Source: Beroe forskalii (taxonomy: Eukaryota > Ctenophora > Nuda > Beroida > Beroidae). From it: a DNA stretch of 64,000 bases. Both the position numbers and the translations under genes were made by a program. The notes beneath the pieces are model-generated. The model saw nothing but the letters and a program-made list of their open reading frames with translations, was not told the DNA's origin and did no database searches. The stretch spans positions 620,001 through 684,000 of the forward strand of contig WFMF01000024.1 of the NCBI GenBank assembly GCA_011033025.1, in the 5' to 3' direction. Positions 49,625 to 64,000 of the stretch are shown piece after piece (position 1 is the first letter of the stretch; each line of letters opens with the position of its first letter).

Positions 49625-51835
49625 TCATAAGAGCAATGTTTATTTTAAACGCAAGGAAAAATTCCAAAACTTCAAAAATCGAAAAAGTCGAATAATTAAA
49701 AAAGTGGCAATTAGAAATTGATGAAACTTGCCAAATTTACTTATCAGACATTGACAAACATTCCTGTGGAGTTTTATAAAAATCAAAGGAGCTGTTTTAT
49801 TTAAAACACAAGGAAAGTTTTCAAAAATGCAAAAATCGAAAAAGTCCAAAAGTTCAAAAACTGGCACTTAGAAATCGATGAAACTTGCCAAATTCACTAA
49901 TCAGACATTGATAAACATTCCTGTGGAGTTTTATGAAAATCAACGGAGCCGTCTTTATTTTAAACGCAAGGAAAGTTTTCAAAAATGTATACCGTGCAAA
50001 AATCGAAAAAAGTCGAATAATTCAAAAACTGGCACTTAGAAATTGATAAAACTTTCCAAGTTTACTTATCAGACATTGATTAACATTCCTGCGGAGTTTT
50101 ATAAAAATCAACGGAGCCGTTTTCATTTTAAACACAAGGAAAGTTTTCAAAAAATCGAAAAAGTCGAATAATTCAAAAACTGGCACTTAGAAATTGATGA
50201 AACTTGCCAAATTTACTTATCAGACATTTATAAACATTCCTATGGAGTTTTATGAAAATCAACGGAGCCGTTTTTATTTTAAACGCAAGGAAAGTTTTCA
50301 AAAATGTATACCGTGCAAAAAATCGTAAAAGTCGAATAATTCAAAAACTGGCACTTAGAAATTGATGAAACTTGCCAAATTTACTTATGAGACATTGATA
50401 AACATTCCTGTGGAGTTTTATGAAAATCAACGGAGCCGTTTTTATTTTAAACGCAAGGAAAATTTTCAAAAATGTATACCGTGCAAAAAATCGAAAAAGT
50501 CGAATAATTCAAAAACTGGCACTTAGAAATCGATGAAACTTGCCAAATTTACCCATCAGACATTGACCAACACTCCTGTGGAGTTTTATGAAAATCAACG
50601 GAGCCGTTCCCATTTTAAACGCAAGGAAAGTTTTCAAAAATGTATACCGTGCCAGTTTTTGAATTATTCGACTTTTTCGATTTTTGATTTTTTGAAAACT
50701 TTCCTTGTGTTTAAAATGAAAACGGCTCCGTTGATTTTTATAAAACTCCGCAGGAATGTTTATCAATGTCTGATAAGTAAATTTGGCAAGTTTCATCAAT
50801 TTCTAAGTGCCAGTTTTTGAATTATTCGACTTTTCGATTTTTGCACGGTATACATTTTTGAAAATTTTCCTTGCGTTTAAAATAAAAACGGCACCGTTGA
50901 TTTTATAAAACTCCCCAGGAATGTTTATCAATATCTGATAAAGTAAATTAGGCAAGTTTCATCAATTTCTAAGAGCCAGTTTTGAATTATTCGACTTTTT
51001 CGATTTTTTGCACGGTGTATTTTGAAAACTTTCCTTGAGTTTAAAATAAAAACGGCTCCGTTGATTTTCATAAAACTCCACAGGAATGTTTATCAATGTC
51101 TGATAAGTAAATTGGCAAGTTTCATCAATTTCTAAGTGCCAGTTTTGAATTATTCGACTTTTTCGATTTTTGCACGGTATACATTTTGAAAACTTTCCTT
51201 GCGTTTAAAATAAAAACGGCTCCGTTGATTTTCATAAAACTCCACAGGAATGTTTATCAATGTCTGATAAGTAAATTTGGCAAGTTTCATCAATTTCTAA
51301 GTGCCAGTTTTTGAATTATTCGACTTTTCGATTTTTGATTTTTGAAAACTTTCCTTGTGTTTAAAATGAAAACGGCTCCGTTGATTTTTATAAAACTCCG
51401 CAGGAATGTTTATCAATGTCTGATAAGTAAATTTGGAAAGTTTTATCAATTTCTAAGTGCCAGTTTTTGAATTATTCGACTTTTTCAATTTTTTGCACGG
51501 TATACATTTTGAAAACTTTCCTTGCATTTAAAATAAAAACAGCTCCGTTGATTTTCATAAAACTCCACAGGAATGTTTATCAATGTCTGATAAGTAAATT
51601 TGGCAAGTTTCATCAATTTCTAAGTGCCAGTTTTTGAATTATTCGACTTTTTTCGATTTTTGATTTTTTTGAAAACTTTCCTTGTGTTTAAAATGAAAAC
51701 GGCTCCGTTGATTTCTATAAAACTCCTCAGGGATGTTTCTCTATGTCTAATAAAGTAAATTTGGCAAGTTTCATCAATTTCTAAGTGCCAGTTTTTGAAT
51801 TATTCGACTTTTTCGTTTTTTTGCACGGCCGTGCA
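49625..51835. repeat. ~160-bp satellite, array flips orientation at ~50650
   Basis: About six units in one orientation (49625-50650; landmark AAACTTGCCAAATTTACTTA near 49727, 49887, 50049, 50207, 50367, 50537). About seven units follow in the opposite orientation (landmark TAAGTAAATTTGGCAAGTTT near 50778, 50943, 51105, 51278, 51430, 51595, 51757). The switch is abrupt, at CCGTGCCAG. Units share GGAGCCGTTTTTATTTTAAA and TCGAATAATTCAAAAACTGG. The open frames here are repeat artefacts. Confidence 0.9.
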
Positions 51836-51849
51836 AAACGTGCAAGAAA

Positions 51850-54800
51850 GTCCAACTCCACTCATATGATCTTTCCCCAAAAGTGGAACAAATGTGTAAC
51901 AATCTGCTGTCATATTCGCGCATCTTGTAACAATCTGCTGTCATATTGCATGGGTCAGAGATCGAATTGGTTTGACTTTCTAATGATGTAAATTTATAGT
52001 AGAGGCATTGAACCGATAGTGTTCATAGGTTTTAGGGTATAATAGCCGTCATGGAGCCACCACATAGCCGCCAAAGCCACCTATTATTATACTCGAGAAT
52101 GCCGAATTTCTAAGCAATTTTAGCCGGTCAAAATGGGTCATAGGTACTCAAATTGTTGCTAAAGATGTACTAGATAGTGCATCTTATGGTATTCCATCCG
52201 TAAACCACATTGGGAATGCTTGGAGAAGTGCAACATAGTTTCTGAGGAAAGTGGAACAAAGGTGTAACAATCTGCTGTCATATACGCTTAACTTGTAACA
52301 ATCTGCTGTCATATTGCAGGGGTCAGAGATCGCATTGGTTTGGCTTTCTAATGATATAAATGTATAGTAGAGGCATTGAACTGATAGTTTTGATAGGTTT
52401 TTAGGGTATAATAGCCGTCTTGGTGCCACCACATAGCCGCCAAAGCCACCTATTATTATACTCGAGAATGCCGAATTTCCAAGGCATTTTAGCCGGTCAA
52501 AGTGGGTCATAGGTACTCAAATCGTTGCTACAGATTTACTAGATAGTGCATCTTATGGTATTCCATCCGTAAACCACATTGGGAATGCTTGGAGAAGTGG
52601 AACATAGTTTCTGAGGAAAGTGGAAGAAATCTGTAACAATCTGCTGTCATATACGCTTAACTTGTAACAATCTGCTGTCATATTGCAGGGGCCAGAGATC
52701 GCATTGGTTTGGCTTTCTAATGATGTAAATGTATAGTAGAGGCATTGAACTGATAGTGTTGATAGGTTTTTAGGGTATAATAGCCGTCTTGGTGCCACCA
52801 CATAGCCGCCAAAGCCACCTATTATTATACTCGAGAATGCCGAATTTCCAAGCAATTTTAGCCGGTCAAAATGGGTCATAGGTACTCAAATTGTTGCTAA
52901 AGATGTACTAGATAGTATCTATGGTATTCCATCCGTAAACCACGCTGGGAATGCTTGGAGAAGTGGAACATAGTTTCTGAGGAAAGTGGAACAAACGTGT
53001 AACAATCTGCTGTCATATACGCATCTTGTAACAATCTTCTGTCATATTGCATGGGCCAGAGATCGAATTGGTTTGACTTTCTAATGATGTAAATGTATAG
53101 TAAACATTTGAACCGATAGTGTTGATAGTTTAGGGTATAATAGCCGTCATGGTGCCACCACATAGCCGCCAAAATACCTATTATTATACTCGAGAATGCC
53201 GAATTTCCAAGGCATTTTAGCCGGTCAAATGGGTCATAGTTACTCAAATTGTTGCTACAGATTTACTAGATAGTGCATCTTATGGTATTCCATCCGTAAA
53301 CCACGCTTGGGAATGCCCCACTTTATTTGGAACATGTTCCACTTTTTCTGGGAACACTTTTTCCGCTATGGATGCTATATCATAAAGCCAACCATTCTGT
53401 CATATTCCATGGGTGCAACAATTTGTTTGACCTTCTAATGATTTGATCCGTAGAGGCATTGCCCTGAATAGTGTTGACAGGTTTTAGGTATAATAATCAT
53501 GGTGGCTTTGGCAAAGCCACCTATGTGGTGGCAATTTGACGGCTATTATACCCTAAAAACCAATCAAAACTATCAGTTCAATGCCTCTACTATACATTTA
53601 CATCATTAGAAAGCCAAACCAATGCGATCTCTGGCCCCTGCAATATGACAGCAGATTGTTACAAGTTAAGCGTATATGACAGCAGATTGTTACACCTTTG
53701 TTCCACTTTCCTCAGAAACTATGTTCCACTTCTCCAAGCATTCCCAGCGTGGATTACGGATGGAATACCATAAGATGCACTATCTAGTACATCTTTAGCA
53801 ACAATTTGAGTACCTATGACCCATTTTGACCGGCTAAAATTGCTTGGAAATTCGGCATTCTCGAGTATAATAATAGGTGGCTTTGGCGGCTATGTGGTGG
53901 CACCATGACGGCTATTATACCCTAAAAACCAATCAAATATATCAGTTCAATGCCTCTACTATACATTTACATCATTAGAAAGCCAAACCAATGCGATCTC
54001 TGGCCCATGCAATATGACAGCAGATTGTTACAAGATGTGCGTATATGACAGCAGATTGTTACACGTTTGTTCCACTTTCCTCAGAAACTATGTTCCACTT
54101 CTCCAAGCATTACCAGCATGGTTTACGGATGGAATACCATAAGATGCACTATCTAGTACATCTTTAGCAACAATTTGAGTACCTATGACCCATTTTGACC
54201 GGCTAAAATTGCCTTGGAAATTCGGCATTCTCGAGTATAATAATAGGTGGCTTTGGCGGCTATGTGGTGGCTCCATGACGGCTATTATACCCTAAAAACC
54301 TATCAACACTATCGGTTCAATGCCTCTACTATACATTTACATCATTAGAAAGTCAAACCAATGCGATCTCTGGCCCCTGCAATATGACAGCAGATTGTTA
54401 CAAGTTAAGCGTATATGACAGCAGATTGTCACACGTTTGTTCCACTTTCCTCAGAAACTATGTTCCACTTCTCCAAGCATTCCCAGCGTGGTGTACGGAT
54501 GGAATACCATAAGATGCACTATCTAGTACATCTTTAGCAACAATTTGAGTACCTATGACCCATTTTGACCGGCTAAAATTGCTTGGAAATTCGGCATTCT
54601 CGAGTATAATAATAGGTGGCTTTGGCGGCTATGTGGTGGCACCATGACGGCTATTATACCCTAAAAACCTATCAACACTATCGGTTCAATGCCTCTACTA
54701 TACATTTACATCATTAGAAAGCCAAACCAATGCGATCTCTGGCCCCTGCAATATGACAGCAGATTGTTACAAGATGTGCGTATATGACAGCAGATTGTTA

Positions 54801-55245
54801 CACGTTTGTTCCACTTTCCTCAGAAACTATGTTCCACTTCTCCAAGCATTACCAGCATGGTTTACGGATGGAATACCATAAGATGCACTATCTAGTACAT
54901 CTTTAGCAACAATTTGAGTACCTATGACCCATTTTGACCGGCTAAAATTGCTTGGAAATTCGGCATTCTCGAGTATAATAATAGGTGGCTTTGGCGGCTA
55001 TGTGGTGGCTCCATGACGGCTATTATACCCTAAAAACCTATCAACACTATCGGTTCAATGCCTCTACTATAAATTTACATCATTAAAAAGTCAAACCAAT
55101 GCGATCTCTGGCCCCTGCAATATGACAGCAGATTCATTACAAGTTAAGCGTATATGACAGCAGATTGTAAAGCAATTGTTGACTTTCTCAGAAACTATGT
55201 TCCGCTTCTCCAAAGAAATATGATTAAACGCGCTCAATCAGTACC
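51850..55245. repeat. ~370-bp satellite, array flips orientation at ~53515
   Basis: Between four and five units run one way (51850-53500) and about the same number run the other (53530-55245). The unit contains CTATTATTATACTCGAGAAT, TTTTAGCCGGTCAAA, GGTATTCCATCCGTAAACCA, and the internal doublet TGTAACAATCTGCTGTCATA. The turn is at the near-palindrome GGTGGCTTTGG-CAAAGCCACC (53502-53523). Identity between units is high. It directly abuts the other flipped satellite. Confidence 0.9.
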
Positions 55246-56505
55246 TAATCAACGACATCATAATTTCAGTTTCACCACAAGGACTGCCAGTTGAAGCGGA
55301 AAAGTAACGCAGCAACCTTTACTGCTCAATTCGGTCAAGACAAACACTACAACTATTATGGACTGATATATGGATTATTATTGGGTAATTGCTTACATCA
55401 ATCGTATTAAAGAAACGAAGTTATCATAGTTTATTTTTTAACTGAATGATCGGATCACTGTTTATTAGTCGCATACTGATGATTACTGATTACAGAGACT
55501 ATAATGATCATTGATCAGTATCACAGTTTACATAAGTGATCCAACGGTACCTGACCAAGATATAAATGGCAGTTTTCATAACATTCAATGTTCACATATT
55601 TAATGTTCGCATATTCAGTGTCCGCATAACACTCATCACTCCAACCATTCCCCAGACAGTTCGGACCCCTCCATCTTCTCCAGCACCTTCTACGGACCCA
55701 GCAGCAGTGGTTTTATCTCTCCCCTAATTACATTCCTCCTTCAAAACCCAGCAGGTGTCCAGTGTCCCTTCCACCACACACAGTGCTGTCTCCCCACCTG
55801 CCCTATACGCCAGCTCTTCTCCATGATAGCTGGGCTCTTCCCCTTCTGCCGGCTCTTCTCAACCACCAGGACACCGCCAAGACTCAGAAAACTGAGTAGG
55901 GAGGGAGTTCTGATTGGGTCGATGGGGTGAGAGTCACAGTTTTTGATTGGCTAGTTGTTTCACAAGTTCATGATTGGATGGACACCAAGAGAAAGTGATC
56001 AGTTAACGACTTGAGGAACTCACTAGGTTCTAGAGCAAAATCCTCCCGCCTTTAAACTTTTTAAACAATTCATTATGATTATACTATTGTATGTTTATAA
56101 ATTTGCTGAATGGTAGTCTCCTATTTTCTCCCTAAACTTTGACAGTTCTGAGTTTCAGGGAAGTTTTTGTTAAGACTTGCATAGGTCTTTCAAGTTTACT
56201 TGAACAGATGATCCAAGCTTTGTCTCCTTTTTAGGTATTCTAGCTTTTCCAATTTTTCGTATGCTATTTGGTTGATGTCTAAAGAATATTTGGAACTTTT
56301 TTTGTTATTTGATTGATAAACTTCCAACATGTTTTATCGGGTAATGAGTTATTCAGCTGAATGAAATTATGCATTCCAAATCTATATCAATTGGTCGCTA
56401 CTGAACTCCTAACACCACTTATAAACCCCCAAACCCTGCTAATTTACCGTGGAATTTAACATTCTCTTTGTCACAGCACCCTGCTTTAAGTGTTTATTTC
56501 CCCAG
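55246..56505. other. stretch with one possible serine-rich exon
   Basis: An open plus-strand frame without Met (about 55603-55918) reads PDSSDPSIFSSTFYGPSSSG and has a possible CAG|GTGTCC donor near 55754. Its composition is more exon-like than the surroundings, and it could be a 5' exon of the UPRT gene, but no homology is recognised. The rest is AT-rich. Confidence 0.25.
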
Positions 56506-60526
<4,021 letters not shown>

Positions 60527-61628
60527 GTACATTCAAGGCATTTCACATAAATAAGATTACGTACAGAGCAGGCTATTGGTACAATACACTCTATATAAGG
60601 TGAGCAAATGTATATCTATATACAAGCATGCTGATCACATGGTTTTGTCCCGCAAAGATTTTTGGTATTTTTGACATTTAGATCTAGGCCACATTTTCTG
60701 TTTTGATTGCTCATCATGCAGGATGGATGTAATTTCGATTTTGTGAAAAGTTTCATTAGGTAATCATGACCATTCAACGCTTAGTACTTTAGTAGCAGTG
60801 CGCTGTTTCTGAGTCTCATGATAACTTAGGTATATTTCAAAATTTTTTATTCTTTCTGAGTTGACTCAATTACAAGCAGTTTAATGAAGCTCAAGTAATT
60901 TGAAAACTGCTTCTAATTGAGTCTACTCAGAAAGAACTAAAAATTTTGAAATATCTGTTTCGGTACTTCAATACAACATTCACGCTGCACACAAATCACC
61001 ATAATATGTTATTTTCCTTTCTGATTGTATACATGGATCACATCACAATTTGATCGTAAAAACCTCTTGAACCCAATTTTTGTCGATTTGAACTTCAAAA
61101 TCTATCTTGAAATGAATCAATATCGACCCCCTACTGACCCCTGGTGAACCCCCACTGACCCCATGATGAACCCCTACTGACCCCCATTTGTGCCATTTCT
61201 AACGAAATGCTACCAATTTTATCAATGAAATTCGGCACATTTTTGATAAGTTGCAGTCGCAGATTTTAACGCAGATATTCAAATTGAGTTAAATTCTTCT
61301 GGGTTCATCGTGCTTTTTGAATGTTACCCTTAAACCCCGTCAACTCGGTATTATTAAAAAGCACTTGATCTGTCCTGTAGTTTGTAGTTAGATATGTATA
61401 TAAAATATAAATGTGACTGACGTGCGAAATTTAACGGCAGATTATTACATCTATCACATGCCCGGAATCAACACTTCATGAAATGCATTTGATAACGATC
61501 AAAATAACTTAATTGGCATAGACTTGATACAACCATTAACATTTTACAAAGAATGGCTGGAAGTTCTACGAATTAAAAGCGAAAATGGCATTAAACAAAC
61601 TAATGCTGTCCGTTTATTAATTAAATAA
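60527..61628. repeat. dispersed and hairpin repeats
   Basis: 60650-60785 matches 63780-63905 (ACATTTAGAT, GCCACATTTTCTGTTTTGAT, TTTCGATTTTGTGAAAAGTT). 60832-60955 is a hairpin whose arms carry ATATTTCAAAATTTTT and TTTCTGAGT-GACTCAATTA. At 61125-61190 a CCCCTACTGACCCC unit repeats three times. No gene is supported. Confidence 0.5.
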
Positions 61629-62475
61629 ACTAGTCGGTTCCCGTCCTACGGACGGCGAATGATGGCAGCCGCATGAGCTAACGGCCACATGTCCCTTTGA
61701 CAGTGATTTGACCGAGCGAGTTTGAGAGTTTGGAGGGGAAATTCGAAACTTAAATTTCTACGAAAAAAAGCTTCCCACGCCCCCAACGGTAACCCAATAT
61801 TGCCGACAATATTCTCAAAACCTTTACTCATCATAAGCAACTCCATAGTGAAGGAATTTTGAAAAAAATCGAAAATCTAATTTTTTTCGAAAAAAGGGCG
61901 TGGCCTCCCACGCCCCTTAGAGTGACCCAATAATTCGGACAAAATTCTCAAAACTTTTATTCATCATAAGCAACTTGATGGCAAAGGAATTTTGAAAAAA
62001 TTCGAAAGTTTAATTTTTGCGAAAAAAAGGGCGTGGCCTCCCACGCTCCTCAGAGTGACCCAATAATTCGGACAAAATTCTCAAAATTTTTATTCATCAT
62101 AAGCAACTCAATGGCGAAGGAATTTTGAACAAATTCGAAAGTTTAATTTTGCGAAAAAAGGGCGTGGCCCTCCACGCCCCTCAGGGTGACCCAATAATTC
62201 GGACAAAATTCTCAAAATTTTTATTCATCATAAAGCAACTCGATGGCGAAAGAATTTTGGAAAAATTCGAAACTTTAATTTTTTACGAAAAAAAGGGCGT
62301 GGCCCACCACGCCCCTCAGGGTAAGCCGAAAAATCTCATATTATTTTTCTGATTTATTATAAAGTTTTTGCAACACGATGAAAAGAATTTCGTTGCCTAC
62401 TTGAAAACGAATCGCCATAAATAAATAAATAAATAAATATATATATTAACAACACGCATTATATATAGTAAGATA
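61629..62475 (+). repeat. long dispersed repeat with internal ~125-bp units, copy 1
   Basis: Starts ACTAGTCGGTTCCCGTCCTA and ends CGCATTATATATAGTAAGATA after a TAAA/TA microsatellite. Inside are about five tandem units, each with GGGCGTGG-CCTC-CCACGCCC (a perfect 8-bp stem), GACCCAATAATTCGGACAAA and TTCATCATAAGCAACT. The same arrangement recurs at 62980. The 75-codon frame at 62125 is a repeat artefact. Confidence 0.8.
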
Positions 62476-62979
62476 CTTAAATAGTTATTATTTCTGAAAG
62501 GTGCAAATCAACGGATTAACGACGGACCAACTTTAACACTTAAAGAAAATTTAAGGGTACGAAATGAACAAAAGTGTTCGAAATCAATGTGAGATCAAAA
62601 TGCAATATAATGTTGTGGTTTGTGTACAGCGTGAATGTTGTTCTGAAGTACTGAAACACTTTCTTAAATTGTCACTGTAAAATGTACATCATGTTCATTG
62701 CATCGCCATCCATTGATGACGTACACACTACACACTTTTGAAGTCAGTACCACGATTGTACCATGTGACCAGCACTGTGTGTATACTGTATAATTGTACA
62801 TGCAGACATTCTGCCATCGCCTACCAGTTTACCAATATAGAATTGGTCCATATATTTACACCATGTATTATGTGATATATATCACAGGGTGCGCCAAAAG
62901 TCTTGACCCCTTTTACTTTTTTGATCATTCGAAAAATACAGCCGATATTTTGATTCTGTAAAAATATTCATTAGATTGT
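62476..62979. other. spacer between two copies of a dispersed repeat
   Basis: AT-rich, no gene recognised. ATATATATCACAGGGTGCGCC at 62875-62896 is the start of a sequence (GGTGCGCCAAAAGTCTTGACCCCTTTTA) that resembles ends of some mariner-like elements, but no partner end was found. Confidence 0.3.
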
Positions 62980-63694
62980 ACTAGTCGGTTCCCGTCCTAC
63001 GGACGGCGAATGATGGCAGCCGCATGAGCTAACGGCCACATGTCCCTTTGACAGTGATTTGACCGTGCGAGTTTAGAGACAGAGGGGAAATTTGAAACCA
63101 TAATTTCTGCGAAAAAAAGCTTCCCACGCCCCCAACGGTAACCCAATATTGCCGACAATATTCTCAAAACCTTTACTCATCATAAGCAACTCCATAGCGA
63201 AGGAATTTTGAAAAAATTCGAAAATCTATTTTTTTTGCGAAAAAAGGGCGTGGCCTCCCACGCCCCTTAGGGTGACCCAATAATTCGGACAAAATTCTCA
63301 AAACTTTTATTCATCATTAGCAACTTGATGGCGAAGGAATTTTGAAAAAATTCGAAAGTTTAATTTTTGCGAAAAAAAGGGCGTGGCCTCCCACGCTCCT
63401 TAGGGTGACCCAATAATTCGGACAAAATTCTCAAAATTTTTATTTATCATAAGCAGCTCAATGGCGAAGGAATTTTGAAAAAATTCGAAAGTTTAATTTT
63501 TGCAAAAAAAAGGGCGTGGCCCCCCACGCCCCTCAGGGTGGCCGAAAATTTTTTTCAATATTTTTTTTGATTTATTATAAAGTTTTTGCAACACGATGCA
63601 AAAAGAATTACAGTACCTACTTGAATTCTGTATCGTTACCCAACCATATATATATATATATATATTAACAACACGCATTATATATAGTAAGATA
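62980..63694 (+). repeat. long dispersed repeat with internal ~125-bp units, copy 2
   Basis: The same start, internal units (one fewer) and TA-rich tail as 61629-62475, in the same orientation. Differences are scattered substitutions and one unit deletion. Confidence 0.8.
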
Positions 63695-63704
63695 ACAAAA
63701 GAAT

Positions 63705-64000
63705 GGCGGATTCTGAGATTTCTAGGTTGCTATGACATCCATAGCAACCACAGGGGTTCCCATAGCAACCGACCTAAAAATTGAAGATTTTTGGCATTAT
63801 TGACATTTAGATTAAAGCCACATTTTCTGTTTTGATAATTCATCACACAGGATAGATATTTCGATTTTGTGAAAAGTTTCAGTAATCATGACCAGTCAAC
63901 GCTGAATATTGAGATTTTCAGTTTGCTATGACTTTCATAGTAACCACACAAGTTTCCATAGCAACCGAACTCAAAAAGTCAAAATGGAAAAATTCGGGAA
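63705..64000. repeat. ~200-bp direct repeat with GTTGCTATG/CATAGCAAC palindromes, cut by window end
   Basis: GGTTGCTATG-ACATC-CATAGCAACC at 63724-63748 is a perfect 10-bp inverted repeat, followed by a further CCATAGCAACCGAC. The whole arrangement recurs from about 63905 with changes (TTTGCTATG, CATAGTAACC). The intervening 63780-63905 is shared with 60650-60785. Confidence 0.6.

Noticed and set aside
52184-54276. 108-residue frames repeated three times as a gene family
   Set aside because: They are the 370-bp satellite unit read on one strand, with the same stops and no coding bias between units.

Overview
The window reads as nuclear DNA of an animal, most likely an invertebrate. It has spliced genes with GT-AG introns, C2H2 zinc-finger genes, a small-HERC ubiquitin ligase, a TMEM205-family protein and a vertebrate-like UPRT. 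It also holds MULE and LINE remnants, many hairpin elements and a very large tandem-repeat load. CpG is not obviously depleted. The species cannot be told from the sequence. No virus-like element, bacterial gene, CRISPR array or convincing RNA gene was seen.

Layout. 1-9.7 kb: minus-strand exons of a zinc-finger gene cut by the window start, with a foldback element (1.08-2.04 kb) and small repeats in or near its introns. 11.77-13.91 kb: a MULE DNA transposon with a 9-bp target duplication and a frameshifted transposase. 17.4-21.4 kb: the large last exon of a poly-zinc-finger gene (minus). 24.3-27.7 kb: two minisatellites. 28-29.9 kb: a CpG-rich stretch and a TMEM205-like gene (plus). 30.6-44.0 kb: a HERC3/HERC4-type gene whose 21 coding exons can be joined with consistent phases into 1,011 codons plus a stop (seven RCC1-like blocks, then a HECT domain). 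44.4-55.2 kb: mostly hairpins and satellites, ending in two satellite families that each flip orientation once. 56.5-60.5 kb: the first exons of a UPRT homologue, with a second partial copy of the HERC 3' end in its third intron. 60.5-64 kb: dispersed repeats.

Most striking observation: three minisatellites in the HERC gene are made of its own exon-intron junctions. Two amplify a 3' splice site plus the first bases of the following exon (about 32 and 12 copies). One amplifies the last bases of an exon plus its 5' splice site (about 16 copies). A fourth junction is duplicated once. The second copy of the HERC 3' end differs from the first almost only at silent sites, lacks the LINE found in the first copy, and has lost one splice acceptor. 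It is either a partial paralogue or an allelic fragment joined in by the assembly.

All coordinates were read by eye from the sequence; exon borders should be good to one or two bases, repeat borders to a few tens.
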